Source of the DNA: CAIKNB01 sp964415965
GTDB taxonomy: Bacteria > Patescibacteriota > Patescibacteriia > 2-12-FULL-60-25
Direction: 5' to 3'
DNA length: 64,000 nucleotides
Assembly (NCBI GenBank): GCA_964415965.1
Contig: CAYQCK010000001.1
Coordinates: 310,001-374,000 of the forward strand
Each line of letters opens with the position of its first letter. Within the stretch, counting starts at the first letter, position 1. The notes under the pieces were generated by a model. It saw only the letters and a list, made by a program, of their open reading frames with translations, was not told where the DNA came from and did no database searches. Shown one piece after another: positions 9,425-20,351 of this stretch. Both the position numbers and the translations under genes were made by a program.

Positions 9425-10114
9425 TCATGAACTCAAGAAGAGCTTGAGCTTATTTTCCAGTTCGCTGGTCGGCAATTCGCGGTTTACGGCCTCGGTCCCG
9501 ATGAACAGCATGGGGGTCGAGGTCACGCCGTCCCCGCCGGCCAGCTCGGCATCCTTGAGGATGCCGGCCGGGATCGACGGGTCGTAGCGGCAACGGGCGA
9601 GTTTTTCGGCGTCCAGGTTGAGATTGCTGGTTATCTGCGAATAGACCAGGGCGTCGAGCATCGGAGATTTCATCATGGCGTCATGGGCTTCCCAGAATTT
9701 CCCCTGGATGCCGGCGCAGTAGGCGAAGACCGCGTCGTTCAGGGCTTGGGCATCGTCAAGGCGCGGCAAATCGCGCCAGACGTAGCGGACCGTGCCATGG
9801 TACTTGGGGACGACTTCGCTTATCGCCGTCTCCAGCTGCTTGCAGGCCGCGCAGCGATAGGTCCCGAAAAGTATGACGGAAGCGGATGATGAGGCGCCTC
9901 CATAGCGGAAATAATCATAAGGGCGCAGCGCCGGAGGACGGATTTGCGACAGGTCGAGGTTTGCCGGGATGACTATCTCCTCGAGGGCCTTGGGCGGCGC
10001 GCCCGCCTTGAAGGTCGACTTGCCTTGGTTGATCCAGCCGTATACCAGCCAGCCGACCATCGCCGTCAGGATGAGTCCGAACAAAGAGATCAGGATTATC
10101 CGTTGCTTATCCAT
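9425..10114 (-). CDS. membrane-anchored DsbA-like thiol oxidoreductase
   Basis: One N-terminal membrane helix (about 5-27), then a thioredoxin-fold domain with CAAC at 88-91 and a cis-Pro loop TSTPMLFIG (P201), as in DsbA/DsbG-like proteins. The domain faces the outside. It is 4 nt upstream of three secreted proteins with dozens of cysteines, which makes disulfide formation in those proteins its likely job. The family call rests on the active-site motif, the thioredoxin-like layout and the size (229 aa); substrate is inferred from context. I see no DsbB/VKOR partner in the window. Confidence 0.85.
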   Translation of the reverse strand: MDKQRIILISLFGLILTAMVGWLVYGWINQGKSTFKAGAPPKALEEIVIPANLDLSQIRPPALRPYDYFRYGGASSSASVILFGTYRCAACKQLETAISEVVPKYHGTVRYVWRDLPRLDDAQALNDAVFAYCAGIQGKFWEAHDAMMKSPMLDALVYSQITSNLNLDAEKLARCRYDPSIPAGILKDAELAGGDGVTSTPMLFIGTEAVNRELPTSELENKLKLFLSS

Positions 10115-10151
10115 AATTTTTTCGCGGCGTTTGCCATGGCTTGTCGGGCCA

Positions 10152-11393
10152 TCATTTCAGGTCGTAGCTGTAAAGTTTGCCTGATTGGGCATCGGAGAAC
10201 AGAAGCTTGGTGTTGTCCGTGCTCAAGACCGGGTTGCGGATGGTATAGCCCGTGTTCGGCAAATCGACCTTGGTCGCCAGCCCGTTCGCGAGGTCGATAT
10301 GGTAGACGTCATCCGGCAGGGTTGCGAAGTCGTTTCGGGAGAGGCCTGCGTTCATCGGCAGGTCCTGGGGGACGCCGCAATAGATGTTGGATTCATCGGC
10401 CCAGACGCATTTGTCCGCCCAGGTGTTGAGGCTGAACGTCCGGCGGCCGGCGCCGAGGTTGGCCGGGTCTCCCGAAGTCACCCAGAGCGTCGGTTTGTTG
10501 TCGGTGTTCAGGTTGTAGGTGCTGAAGAGCAGCTGCTTGCCGGTCGGCGACCAGTTCGGCGTGAAGCCGCGGCCCGGCGCGATGATCGACCGGAAGTTCT
10601 CGTGGTTCTGGCCGACGAAGATGATTTCCTGCTGGTTCTCGGGTTGGGGCGTGCCGGTCTCGCCGTAGGCGATGATCTGGTTGTTGGGCGACCAAGAGAC
10701 GTGCGCCAGGTCTTCCGACACGCCCAGGGGCTCGATCGCCTTGGCTTCGGTGCCGTCGGGCTTGGAGACTATCAGGAAGCGGTTGTCCGGATCGAGGCCG
10801 ATGCTCTTCGAGGTGACCTTATTGTCATCCGGCGAAAATTCGAATTCCTTCCAGTGCTGGGGCAGGGTGACCTGTTTTTTTTCGACGAAATCGTAGAAGA
10901 CGTTCGACCCGTCCGGGAATTCCAGGATGGCCTGGTCCTTGCGTTTGGCCCAATCGACTTTGTCCACGTTGAAAAACTGCTTTTCGCCGAGCATGGTGAC
11001 CGTCCCGTCGGCATTGATCTTGTAGAAACGTCCGTCTTCGGGATTGTAGAAGCGTGCCCCGTTGCCGTCGGCCCGCGGGCTGACCGCTTGGGTGATGCCG
11101 TCGCGCAGGAGTTTCACCTTGGATGGCTCCTCGGCCGCACCTTCGCCTTCGGCGACCGGCGGCGCGACGCCTTCCCCGAGCGGCAATTCTCCCGGGGTCG
11201 TCGGCGTCACCGCCGCTTGACCGGGGACGCCTTTGCCGGCTGAAGGCAGTTGGCCGGCCAGCTCCTCGGCGGGCGGCGTCACCCCCTTCGGGGGTTGTGC
11301 CCGGAAGAACATCCAGTACAGGAAGTAGCCCATGCCGACCGAAAAGGCGATGAAGAATACCCCGAACAGGATTTTTTTGGTGCGTTCTTGCAT
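10152..11393 (-). CDS. membrane-anchored TolB-like beta-propeller protein
   Basis: N-terminal helix at about 8-30, a Pro/Gly/Ala-rich linker (about 33-90), then repeated strands typical of WD40-like/PD40 propellers: the phrases VSWSPNNQIIAYGE, FTPNWSPTGKQLLFST and NPVLSTDNTKLLFSDA recur with S/T-P-D/T-G/N and L-L-F-S/ I-A-Y patterns. The propeller is expected outside the membrane as a protein-binding platform. It lies between the coiled-coil gene (54 nt) and the dsbA-like gene (37 nt) in the same direction. No Tol-Pal genes are nearby, so a TolB role in the strict sense is not implied. Confidence 0.7.
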   Translation of the reverse strand: MQERTKKILFGVFFIAFSVGMGYFLYWMFFRAQPPKGVTPPAEELAGQLPSAGKGVPGQAAVTPTTPGELPLGEGVAPPVAEGEGAAEEPSKVKLLRDGITQAVSPRADGNGARFYNPEDGRFYKINADGTVTMLGEKQFFNVDKVDWAKRKDQAILEFPDGSNVFYDFVEKKQVTLPQHWKEFEFSPDDNKVTSKSIGLDPDNRFLIVSKPDGTEAKAIEPLGVSEDLAHVSWSPNNQIIAYGETGTPQPENQQEIIFVGQNHENFRSIIAPGRGFTPNWSPTGKQLLFSTYNLNTDNKPTLWVTSGDPANLGAGRRTFSLNTWADKCVWADESNIYCGVPQDLPMNAGLSRNDFATLPDDVYHIDLANGLATKVDLPNTGYTIRNPVLSTDNTKLLFSDAQSGKLYSYDLK

Positions 11394-11447
11394 ACGTCTG
11401 CATTATATCTATAAAGCAACGGTCGGGATAGGGAGCTGGCGGGCTGA

Positions 11448-14402
11448 TCAGACGCCCGCCCACAGTTTGAACATGCCTTGGACGTCGCTGTCCGTCCCGG
11501 CGAAGATGACGAATATCAACATGATGATGAACAGCACCAGCCAGCAACCGGGATTGGCCGTGCAGTACAGGCTGCAGTCGAGGAAGAGGGTGATGAAATC
11601 CTCGATGAGCGTCTGCTGCAGGAATGAATTCACGCAACCGGCGGTTTTCCCCAGGCCTTCGCTGGCTTCGCTGTAGAATTCTTCCGCCGTCGTGCCGGTG
11701 ACGGTTTCCGCGCCTTTCAGCAGGTATTTCAGGATCATCTGGACGTTCATCTGGACGATCATGATGAGCAGGGTGATGCCGACCGTGTCCGGCGTGTTGG
11801 CCGCTTCGGCGCCCTCGAGCGTGGTCCGGGCGGTGACGCTGGTCCCTTTGGTGGCGACTTGCTGGGCGGCTTTTTCGGCGACTTTCTCGGCCGCTTTTTC
11901 CGCGGCTTTTTGCCCGGCTTTTTGCCCGAACCGTTTTTCCAATTCCTGTTTGACCCGCTTCTCGACCTGCTCCTGCACTTTTTCCGAGATTTTGTCTTCA
12001 AGCATCTGGCGGCCTTTGGCCAGCGGACCGCCGCCCTCCTGCTCGCCGCCGAGTTGCTGGTCCATCTGGTCCCAGTCGCCCCAGTCCTCTTCATCCTCTT
12101 CCGCGGTTTCGCTGGTGGTCTCTTGCGCCGCTACCGGACCGAGTCCGGCCATCGCTGCTCCGCCCATGAACGACTGCAGGGCCGACACTCCCGCGCGCTC
12201 TTTCGCTTTTTGGCTTTCGACGTCGGCGCCGGCCACGAATTCGCCCCCGCCCAGGGTCCTGGCGAGTTCCAGCTCCTCGTCTCCCGCCATCGGCCCGGAG
12301 ACGTGTTCGCCTTGGGCGTAGGTTCCCTTGCTTTGCGGCGAACCGAGATCCAAAACCGAAGGCCGCAGCTGCTCGCCGGCCATGCTTATGCTTTGGTCGG
12401 TCAATTCGGTGTCGCCGCCGATGCCTTCCCTGGCCGGACCGCCGCTGGCCGGCGTCCCCGAAGCGGTGAGCGGCATCGCGGCCCGCGGTTTGATGGATGT
12501 CCCGGGCGCGAGACGCGGATGCGGCCGCGGCGCCGGGCCGCGGTAGGCGAGAGGGGAGGGTTCGGGGCCCGCCAATGCCCTCTCGGGCGAAGCTTCGGCT
12601 GCCCGTTGGGCCATGAGCGCTTCGGCCCTGGTCGCTTCGATGGGCGCCAATTTGGGCGCGCCTGTCGACGGAGCGGCGGCGGTCGTCGGCGTCGCTTGCC
12701 CGCCGACGCCCATGGACGCCCATTGGCGGTCGATTTCGGAGATGGAAGGCACGGCGCTGGCTGGGACTCCCGGGATTTCGATGCGCTGGGCGGATTGCTT
12801 GGCCGTCGCATCCGCGTGGCTCTGGACGCTGTTGGCCGCTTGTTCCCAGCGCGCATCGCCGGTCTGGATGGCGCGTTGCTGGAGCGAGCCGACCAAGGCA
12901 TTGGCGAAGCCTCGGTTCTCGGCCCGGGCCTGCGTCGCCTCTTGGACGTTGGTGAAAGATGCTTCCGTCTCGCGCGCCGAGCGGGCGCCGATTTCCTGCC
13001 GCGCCTGGGCCATCATCTGTTCCGGCGCCAGGTTCTCGTGCGACATCAGCCATTGCGCCGCCTGGGCCGCGCCGGACGCCAAGGCCGTGACCGTCGCCGT
13101 CACGGTGACCGTGCCTCCGCCAGCGGTTGCCGCAACTCCGGGCGCGACTGTCGCTTCGGCCGTGACCGAAATGCCCCGCGATTGCGCCGCGCGTTCGAGC
13201 TTGTCGGCTGTTGCCTGGACCGTCACTTGCGTTCCGGTTTGCGTGGGTTGGGCCTGGGCAGTGGCTCGGACTTCCGCCTGGACTGATTGGGCCGCGGCGG
13301 CAGCTGGAGCGGTAGCTTGGATTTCGGCCGTGACCTGTCCGGCTGATGGGGTAGCCTGCCAGCCCACTAGGGCCGATGCCTGCACAGTCTTATAGCCCCT
13401 GGAACCGTCGGCGTTCGTGACCGAAACTTGGACGGAATCGCCCTGCTGGTTGACTATCTGGCCTGCGGACCATGAGCCGTCGGACCTCTGCACCCGGACT
13501 TCGCCCCCTTTGTCCATCAACTCTTTGACCTTCGCGTCCACGTCATTGGCCTGCTCGCTTACTTTTGTCGCGGGTTCAGCGGATCTGGTTGTCGAGGCTT
13601 CGGTTTTTTCCTTGTCTTCGGCGGCCTCAGCCGGTTCTTCAGGTTCCTCTTCGCCGTCTTTTTGGGGTGCTTCTTCTTCCTCGGTTTTGGCGGCTTGTTC
13701 CGCCTCTCCTTTTGTTTCCTGGTCAGTCTTCGCCTTTGTCGCTTTCTTGAGCGCCTCCTTGCTTTCGGTCTGGAATTTGTCGATTTCGGTCTTGGCCGAA
13801 GCCAGTGCCTTGTTGAGTTCGTCGCGGATTTTCTTGGCGTCTTCCAACTTCAAACCGCGCTCCCCGAGTTTTTCCTGGAGTTCCTTGATCTTGGCGGTCC
13901 GTCGCTCGATGGATTTCTTGAGGCCTGAGTTCAGGTCGTTGTAGCCCTTGAGCGCCGCGTCGTCCTTCTTGCCTATGTCGTTGGCTTTCTTGTCGGTCTC
14001 CTCGAGCGTCTTCCTCGCGCGCTCGATCTCCTTGTTCTCGGTGTTGATCTTGTCCTCGATTTCGGTCTGGACCTCCAGTGATTCCCTGAACAGGTCGTCG
14101 CGTTTCTTCTTGAAATCGTCGTATTTCTTGCGGACGCTGCCTATGCTCTTGGCGAAGCTGCGTTCGTCGGCCAGCCCCTGGGTCAGCTCGTTCAGGATCT
14201 TGACCTCTTCGTTGTCGGGATTGGTGATGGCCGCCCCCTGGATTTGTTTGGCCAGGTCTTGGATGCGGTTCTGCGCCGCTTTCGGGTCCAGGCGCGGCTT
14301 GGCCTGACCGGCTGCCTTGCTCGCGCCCAAGAGGTCATCCAGTTGGCGGATGAAGTTCTCCGAGTCGGAATGGAATCTGTTAAGGTCCGAGGCTGATGGC
14401 AT
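11448..14402 (-). CDS. 984-aa coiled-coil protein with C-terminal membrane segments
   Basis: Not a family I recognise. Residues about 1-260 are charged heptad-type coiled coil, followed by an acidic Glu-rich stretch. About 300-350 is a small SH3/Tudor-like unit (DGSWSAGQIVNQQGDSVQV, then GYKTV). A long Ala/Gln/Thr-rich region follows. A second Lys/Glu/Ala coil (about 810-870) precedes two to three hydrophobic segments, GITLLIMIVQMNVQMILKYL and a Cys-containing hairpin ending LVLFIIMLIFVIFAG. There is no signal peptide, so the coil is probably cytoplasmic and anchored by its tail. It starts 8 nt after the ClpC-like gene, so the two are co-expressed. It may be a cytoplasmic scaffold for the envelope proteins downstream. 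Confidence 0.6.
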   Translation of the reverse strand: MPSASDLNRFHSDSENFIRQLDDLLGASKAAGQAKPRLDPKAAQNRIQDLAKQIQGAAITNPDNEEVKILNELTQGLADERSFAKSIGSVRKKYDDFKKKRDDLFRESLEVQTEIEDKINTENKEIERARKTLEETDKKANDIGKKDDAALKGYNDLNSGLKKSIERRTAKIKELQEKLGERGLKLEDAKKIRDELNKALASAKTEIDKFQTESKEALKKATKAKTDQETKGEAEQAAKTEEEEAPQKDGEEEPEEPAEAAEDKEKTEASTTRSAEPATKVSEQANDVDAKVKELMDKGGEVRVQRSDGSWSAGQIVNQQGDSVQVSVTNADGSRGYKTVQASALVGWQATPSAGQVTAEIQATAPAAAAAQSVQAEVRATAQAQPTQTGTQVTVQATADKLERAAQSRGISVTAEATVAPGVAATAGGGTVTVTATVTALASGAAQAAQWLMSHENLAPEQMMAQARQEIGARSARETEASFTNVQEATQARAENRGFANALVGSLQQRAIQTGDARWEQAANSVQSHADATAKQSAQRIEIPGVPASAVPSISEIDRQWASMGVGGQATPTTAAAPSTGAPKLAPIEATRAEALMAQRAAEASPERALAGPEPSPLAYRGPAPRPHPRLAPGTSIKPRAAMPLTASGTPASGGPAREGIGGDTELTDQSISMAGEQLRPSVLDLGSPQSKGTYAQGEHVSGPMAGDEELELARTLGGGEFVAGADVESQKAKERAGVSALQSFMGGAAMAGLGPVAAQETTSETAEEDEEDWGDWDQMDQQLGGEQEGGGPLAKGRQMLEDKISEKVQEQVEKRVKQELEKRFGQKAGQKAAEKAAEKVAEKAAQQVATKGTSVTARTTLEGAEAANTPDTVGITLLIMIVQMNVQMILKYLLKGAETVTGTTAEEFYSEASEGLGKTAGCVNSFLQQTLIEDFITLFLDCSLYCTANPGCWLVLFIIMLIFVIFAGTDSDVQGMFKLWAGV

Positions 14403-14409
14403 AGAGCGG

Positions 14410-16872
<2,463 letters not shown>

Positions 16873-16874
16873 GG

Positions 16875-17771
16875 TTATAAATTATCTCCCATTTGCCTTA
16901 ATTTTGCTATGCGGTCAGCGACCGGGGGATGGGTGGAGAGCAAGCCGGAGAATTTGGCCCGCCAGCCGCCCGGACTGGGTTCGGAGATCCACAGATGGTT
17001 GGTGGCTTTCGATGTCCGCATCATCGGGATGGCGGCCGTGGAAATCTTCTCGAGGGCGTTGGCCAAACCTTCGGGATAGCGGGTCAGGAGCGCGCCGTCG
17101 GCGTCGGCCAGGTATTCCCGGCTGCGCGAGATGGCGAGCTTCACCAGTTCGCCGATGAGCGGCGCCAGGATGAGGAAGACGATGCCCAGGATGGCGAACA
17201 GCCCGCCCCCGCTGTCGCGGCTGCGCCGCCGTCCGCCGAGCCCGAAACGCAGGAATTGGTCGCCGATGATGCTCAGCGTGCCGACCAGGACCACGACGAG
17301 CATCATCACCCGGATGTCGTAGTTCTTGACATGCGCCAATTCGTGGGCGATCACGCCTTCAAGCTCCGTCTTCTCGAGCATGAGGAGCAGGCCGGTGGTC
17401 ACGGCGACCGAGGCGTGCTGCGGGTCGCGCCCCGTGGCGAAGGCGTTCGGCGACGGGTCCTCGATGATGTAGATGCGCGGCCGCGGCATCCCGGCGGTGA
17501 TGGCCAGGTTCTCGACCGTGTTCCAGAGCGTGGGGAACTGCGAGCGCTCGGTCACTTCGGCGGCGCCGGTCGTCCAGAGCGCGACCTTGTCCCCGGCGTA
17601 CCACGAGACGAGCGTCATCCCGAGCGAAATGGCCAGTGCGATGACGAGACCTGCCGGTCCGGTGTCGGTCACGACGTAGCCGTAGACCCAGCCGGCCAAA
17701 GCCAACAACCCCACGAAGACCGTGATCAACAGGAATGATTTGCGGCGGTTGGCGTCGATTTGGTTATACAT
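16875..17771 (-). CDS. htpX: HtpX-like membrane zinc metalloprotease
   Basis: M48-family protease that clears damaged membrane proteins. Two N-terminal helices (about 12-33 and 40-58), zinc motif HELAH at 143-147 (H143, E144, H147), two further hydrophobic segments after it (MMLVVVLVGTLSII and LFAILGIVFLILAPLIG), and the downstream SREYLADADGA motif supplying the third zinc ligand Glu. 298 aa, normal for the family. It is paired with lemA upstream, the usual bacterial arrangement, and the clpC-like gene follows at once. Confidence 0.94.
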   Translation of the reverse strand: MYNQIDANRRKSFLLITVFVGLLALAGWVYGYVVTDTGPAGLVIALAISLGMTLVSWYAGDKVALWTTGAAEVTERSQFPTLWNTVENLAITAGMPRPRIYIIEDPSPNAFATGRDPQHASVAVTTGLLLMLEKTELEGVIAHELAHVKNYDIRVMMLVVVLVGTLSIIGDQFLRFGLGGRRRSRDSGGGLFAILGIVFLILAPLIGELVKLAISRSREYLADADGALLTRYPEGLANALEKISTAAIPMMRTSKATNHLWISEPSPGGWRAKFSGLLSTHPPVADRIAKLRQMGDNL

Positions 17772-17795
17772 GGTGGAAACTCGAGAGCCGGATTC

Positions 17796-17821
17796 CGAAA
17801 TCCGAATCGCTTCGGATTTCG
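17796..17821 (-). other. 11-bp hairpin in lemA-htpX gap
   Basis: CGAAATCCGAA and TTCGGATTTCG with a TCGC loop, inside the 60-bp gap between lemA and htpX. There is no T-run after it on the minus strand, so it may slow decay or act as a processing site and is not a full terminator. Confidence 0.5.
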
Positions 17822-17831
17822 TGGTTCGGGC

Positions 17832-18377
17832 CTAGAATTTGACCTGAGGCGCGGCCTTCTCCGCTTCGGCGATCTCGAAGAACTCGCGCGCCTTGAAGCC
17901 GAGCATGTTGGCGATCAGGTTCGTGGGGAAGACCTGGAGCTTGGTGTTGAAGTCGCGGACGTTGCCGTTGTAGAAGCGGCGCGACGCCTGGATCTTGTCT
18001 TCGGTGTCGGTCAGGTCCTGCTGGAGCTGGAGGAAGTTCTGGTTTGCCTTCAGTTCCGGGTAGGCCTCGGACAGGGCGAAGATGCTCTTCAGGGTCTGCG
18101 AGAGCTGGTTCTCGGCAATGGCTTTGTCGTGGGCGCCTTGGGCCGACATGGCGGCGGTGCGCGCCGCGGTGACTTTCTCGAAAGTCCCGGCTTCGTGTGC
18201 GGCATAGCCCTTGACCGTCTCGACCAGGTTGGGGATCAGGTCGTACCGGCGCTTGAGTTGGACGTCGATATCCGACCAGGCTTCGTCGGTGCGGTTCTTA
18301 AGCGTGATGAGGCCGTTGTAGACCGTGACGCCCCAGAAGAGCAGGACGCCGAGCGCGATGACTATCCAAATCCACAT
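17832..18377 (-). CDS. lemA: LemA family protein
   Basis: 181 aa. N-terminal membrane helix (WIWIVIALGVLLFWGVTVYN), then the long helical LemA domain with its signature VQLKRRYDLIPNLVETVKGY, and a conserved end FPTNLIANMLGFKAREFFE. Start chosen at ATG 18377, directly before the helix; an upstream in-frame extension runs through the divergent promoter region and has no family similarity. First gene of the minus-strand run; no clear Shine-Dalgarno. LemA function is poorly known, but pairing with htpX is common. Confidence 0.93.
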   Translation of the reverse strand: MWIWIVIALGVLLFWGVTVYNGLITLKNRTDEAWSDIDVQLKRRYDLIPNLVETVKGYAAHEAGTFEKVTAARTAAMSAQGAHDKAIAENQLSQTLKSIFALSEAYPELKANQNFLQLQQDLTDTEDKIQASRRFYNGNVRDFNTKLQVFPTNLIANMLGFKAREFFEIAEAEKAAPQVKF

Positions 18378-18464
18378 AAGTTTTGGTTGGATTAATAAAT
18401 AAATGCTATTCTTAGGTCCGAGCGTAAATATAGCGAAATAAACCAGAAAAGTCCAGCCAATATT

Positions 18465-19868
18465 ATGGAAAACCCAGCAGCCAAGCTGTTCAAGGCCTAT
18501 GACATCCGGGGGTTGGCTCCGGAGCAGGTGAATACCGACTTCGCCCGGCGCCTCGGCAAGGCCTTGGCCGCGCACTTCGGGCCGCGCCGCGTCCTGGTCG
18601 GCCGCGACATGCGCACGACCTCCTTTGCCCTGGAAGCGGCGCTCATCGACGGCCTGACCTCGTCCGGCTCCGACGTCGTCCGCGTGGGCTTGTGCTCGAC
18701 CCCCATGTTCTATGGCCTGGTCGGCTTGGCTCGCGCCGAAAAACCCTACGATTTGGGCGTGATGGTCACGGCCTCCCACAATCCCGGCCAATACAACGGC
18801 TTCAAGATCGTCCGCGGCGACTGTTTGCCCGTCGGCGAAGGGAGCGGCATGGAGGAGCTGCGCGACGCTTTTTTGGCCGGCGAGGAAAAGACGGCTGAGC
18901 GCACCGGCACCGCGACCGACGACCCTGGCGCCCTGGACCGGTATGTCGACCATGTCGTCAAACTGGCCAACCTGACCGAGAACATGCCGCGCCTGAAGGT
19001 CGCCATCGACGCCGGCAACGGCATGGCCGGCGCCGTCCTGCCGCGCCTGCTTTCACGTCTGCCGTGGCTCGAAGTCCTGCCTCTGTATTTCGATCCGGAC
19101 GGAACTTTCCCCAACCACGAAGCCAACCCCCTCAAGCTCGAGACGCTCAAGGACGTCGTGGCCAAGGTGAAGGCAGAAAATTGCCAGTTGGGCGTGGCCT
19201 TCGACGGTGATGCCGACCGCGTGGGCTTCATCGACGAGAAAGGCGAACCGATCCCCGGCGACCTCATGACCGCTTTTCTGGCCCAGGAGGTCCTGAAGGA
19301 TGGCCGCGGCGGCCAGGTCCTGTTCGATGTCCGTTCGTCCTGGGCCGTGGCCGAGGCCGTCAAAGAAGCGGGCGGCGAGCCCAATATGTGCCGCGTCGGC
19401 CATGCGCTCATCAAGAAGCAGATGCGCGATGTCGGGGCTGTGTTCGCCGGCGAACTCTCGATGCACTTCTACTTCAAGGACCTGTGGAATTGCGAATCCG
19501 GCGACCTGGCCATGCTCTATATCCTGCGGCGTCTGGCTGCCACCGGCAAGGCCATGTCCGAGCTGTGGATACCGCTCAAACGCTACGCCCACTCCGAAGA
19601 GATGAATTTCGAGGTCAAGGACAAGGCCGGCGTCATCAAAAAACTGAAAGAGAAGTATTCGGCCGGCGCCACCCTCGTCTCGGAACTCGACGGTATCCGC
19701 ATCGAATTCCGCGCCGAAAAGGATCCGGCCGCGAGCTGGTGGTTCAATGTCCGCGCTTCCAACACCGAACCGCTCCTCCGCCTCAACGTCGAAGCCAAGA
19801 CCCCGGAAGCGCTCATCGCCAAGACGAACGAATTGCGCGAGGAGATATTGAAGGCGGATGCCGCGTGA
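18465..19868 (+). CDS. phosphomannomutase/phosphoglucomutase
   Basis: Alpha-D-phosphohexomutase that interconverts hexose 1- and 6-phosphates for sugar-nucleotide synthesis. 467 aa in four domains: N-terminal KAYDIRG, active-site phosphoserine loop TASHNPGQYNGFK (S104), Mg-binding DGDADR near 246-251, and a C-terminal phosphate-binding loop RASNTEPLLRLNVEA. This is closest to the ManB/AlgC type; substrate preference cannot be read from sequence. It is divergent from lemA across an AT-rich 87-bp gap and probably leads the operon running to rseP. Confidence 0.93.
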   Translation: MENPAAKLFKAYDIRGLAPEQVNTDFARRLGKALAAHFGPRRVLVGRDMRTTSFALEAALIDGLTSSGSDVVRVGLCSTPMFYGLVGLARAEKPYDLGVMVTASHNPGQYNGFKIVRGDCLPVGEGSGMEELRDAFLAGEEKTAERTGTATDDPGALDRYVDHVVKLANLTENMPRLKVAIDAGNGMAGAVLPRLLSRLPWLEVLPLYFDPDGTFPNHEANPLKLETLKDVVAKVKAENCQLGVAFDGDADRVGFIDEKGEPIPGDLMTAFLAQEVLKDGRGGQVLFDVRSSWAVAEAVKEAGGEPNMCRVGHALIKKQMRDVGAVFAGELSMHFYFKDLWNCESGDLAMLYILRRLAATGKAMSELWIPLKRYAHSEEMNFEVKDKAGVIKKLKEKYSAGATLVSELDGIRIEFRAEKDPAASWWFNVRASNTEPLLRLNVEAKTPEALIAKTNELREEILKADAA

Positions 19869-19881
19869 CGGTTCTGAATCT

Positions 19882-20349
19882 ATGAAAACGCAGAAAATCG
19901 CCATTCTCGTCATTGGCGCCGCGGTCGTCGCGGCGGGGTTGTTCTATCTCAGCTTGCAGGAAAACGAGCGCCTTGATGAATATAAACTCAAGCTCGGTAA
20001 GGGCACGATGAAGGTCTCGTGGCGGAGTGAGCGTTACGACGGTTTGCTCTCGGGTCCGGGGACTGATTTTCGTCTGACTTTCAGGTCGGATGAGGCGGAG
20101 CCGTTGATTGGTTGCGCCTTCGAGTTCGACGGCGATAAGCGTTTCGACATCTCAAGCATCGGATTCACGACCCCCGATCTGTCGTTCGGAAGCTCTAGGT
20201 ACAGCGGTCAGCTCCAAGATATCAAGCCTGGTATCGAGTATGCGCTCGGACAAGATTCGGACAGCCGAGGTATTGACTTGGCCAAGAGGCCGAAGGTCGT
20301 AAAATTGGAGTGTACCCAGGGTATTTCTGAATGGGTAACAGGATATTGA
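19882..20349 (+). CDS. membrane-anchored hypothetical protein
   Basis: 155 aa from ATG 19882 (MKTQKIAIL), 13 nt after the phosphomannomutase stop; an earlier in-frame ATG at 19858 overlaps that gene. One N-terminal helix (about 4-23), then about 130 residues predicted to lie outside the membrane with alternating strands and only one Cys pair (GCAFEF, LECTQG). No family recognised. It ends 2 nt before murL, so it is probably translated with it. Confidence 0.7.
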   Translation: MKTQKIAILVIGAAVVAAGLFYLSLQENERLDEYKLKLGKGTMKVSWRSERYDGLLSGPGTDFRLTFRSDEAEPLIGCAFEFDGDKRFDISSIGFTTPDLSFGSSRYSGQLQDIKPGIEYALGQDSDSRGIDLAKRPKVVKLECTQGISEWVTGY

Positions 20350-20351
20350 GT

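Noticed and set aside
12091..13053. Arg-rich open frame within the coiled-coil gene
   Set aside because: Frame-shifted shadow of the 984-aa gene.
18378..18953. N-terminal extension of LemA
   Set aside because: Runs antisense through the divergent phosphomannomutase gene and its promoter; LemA similarity begins exactly at ATG 18377.
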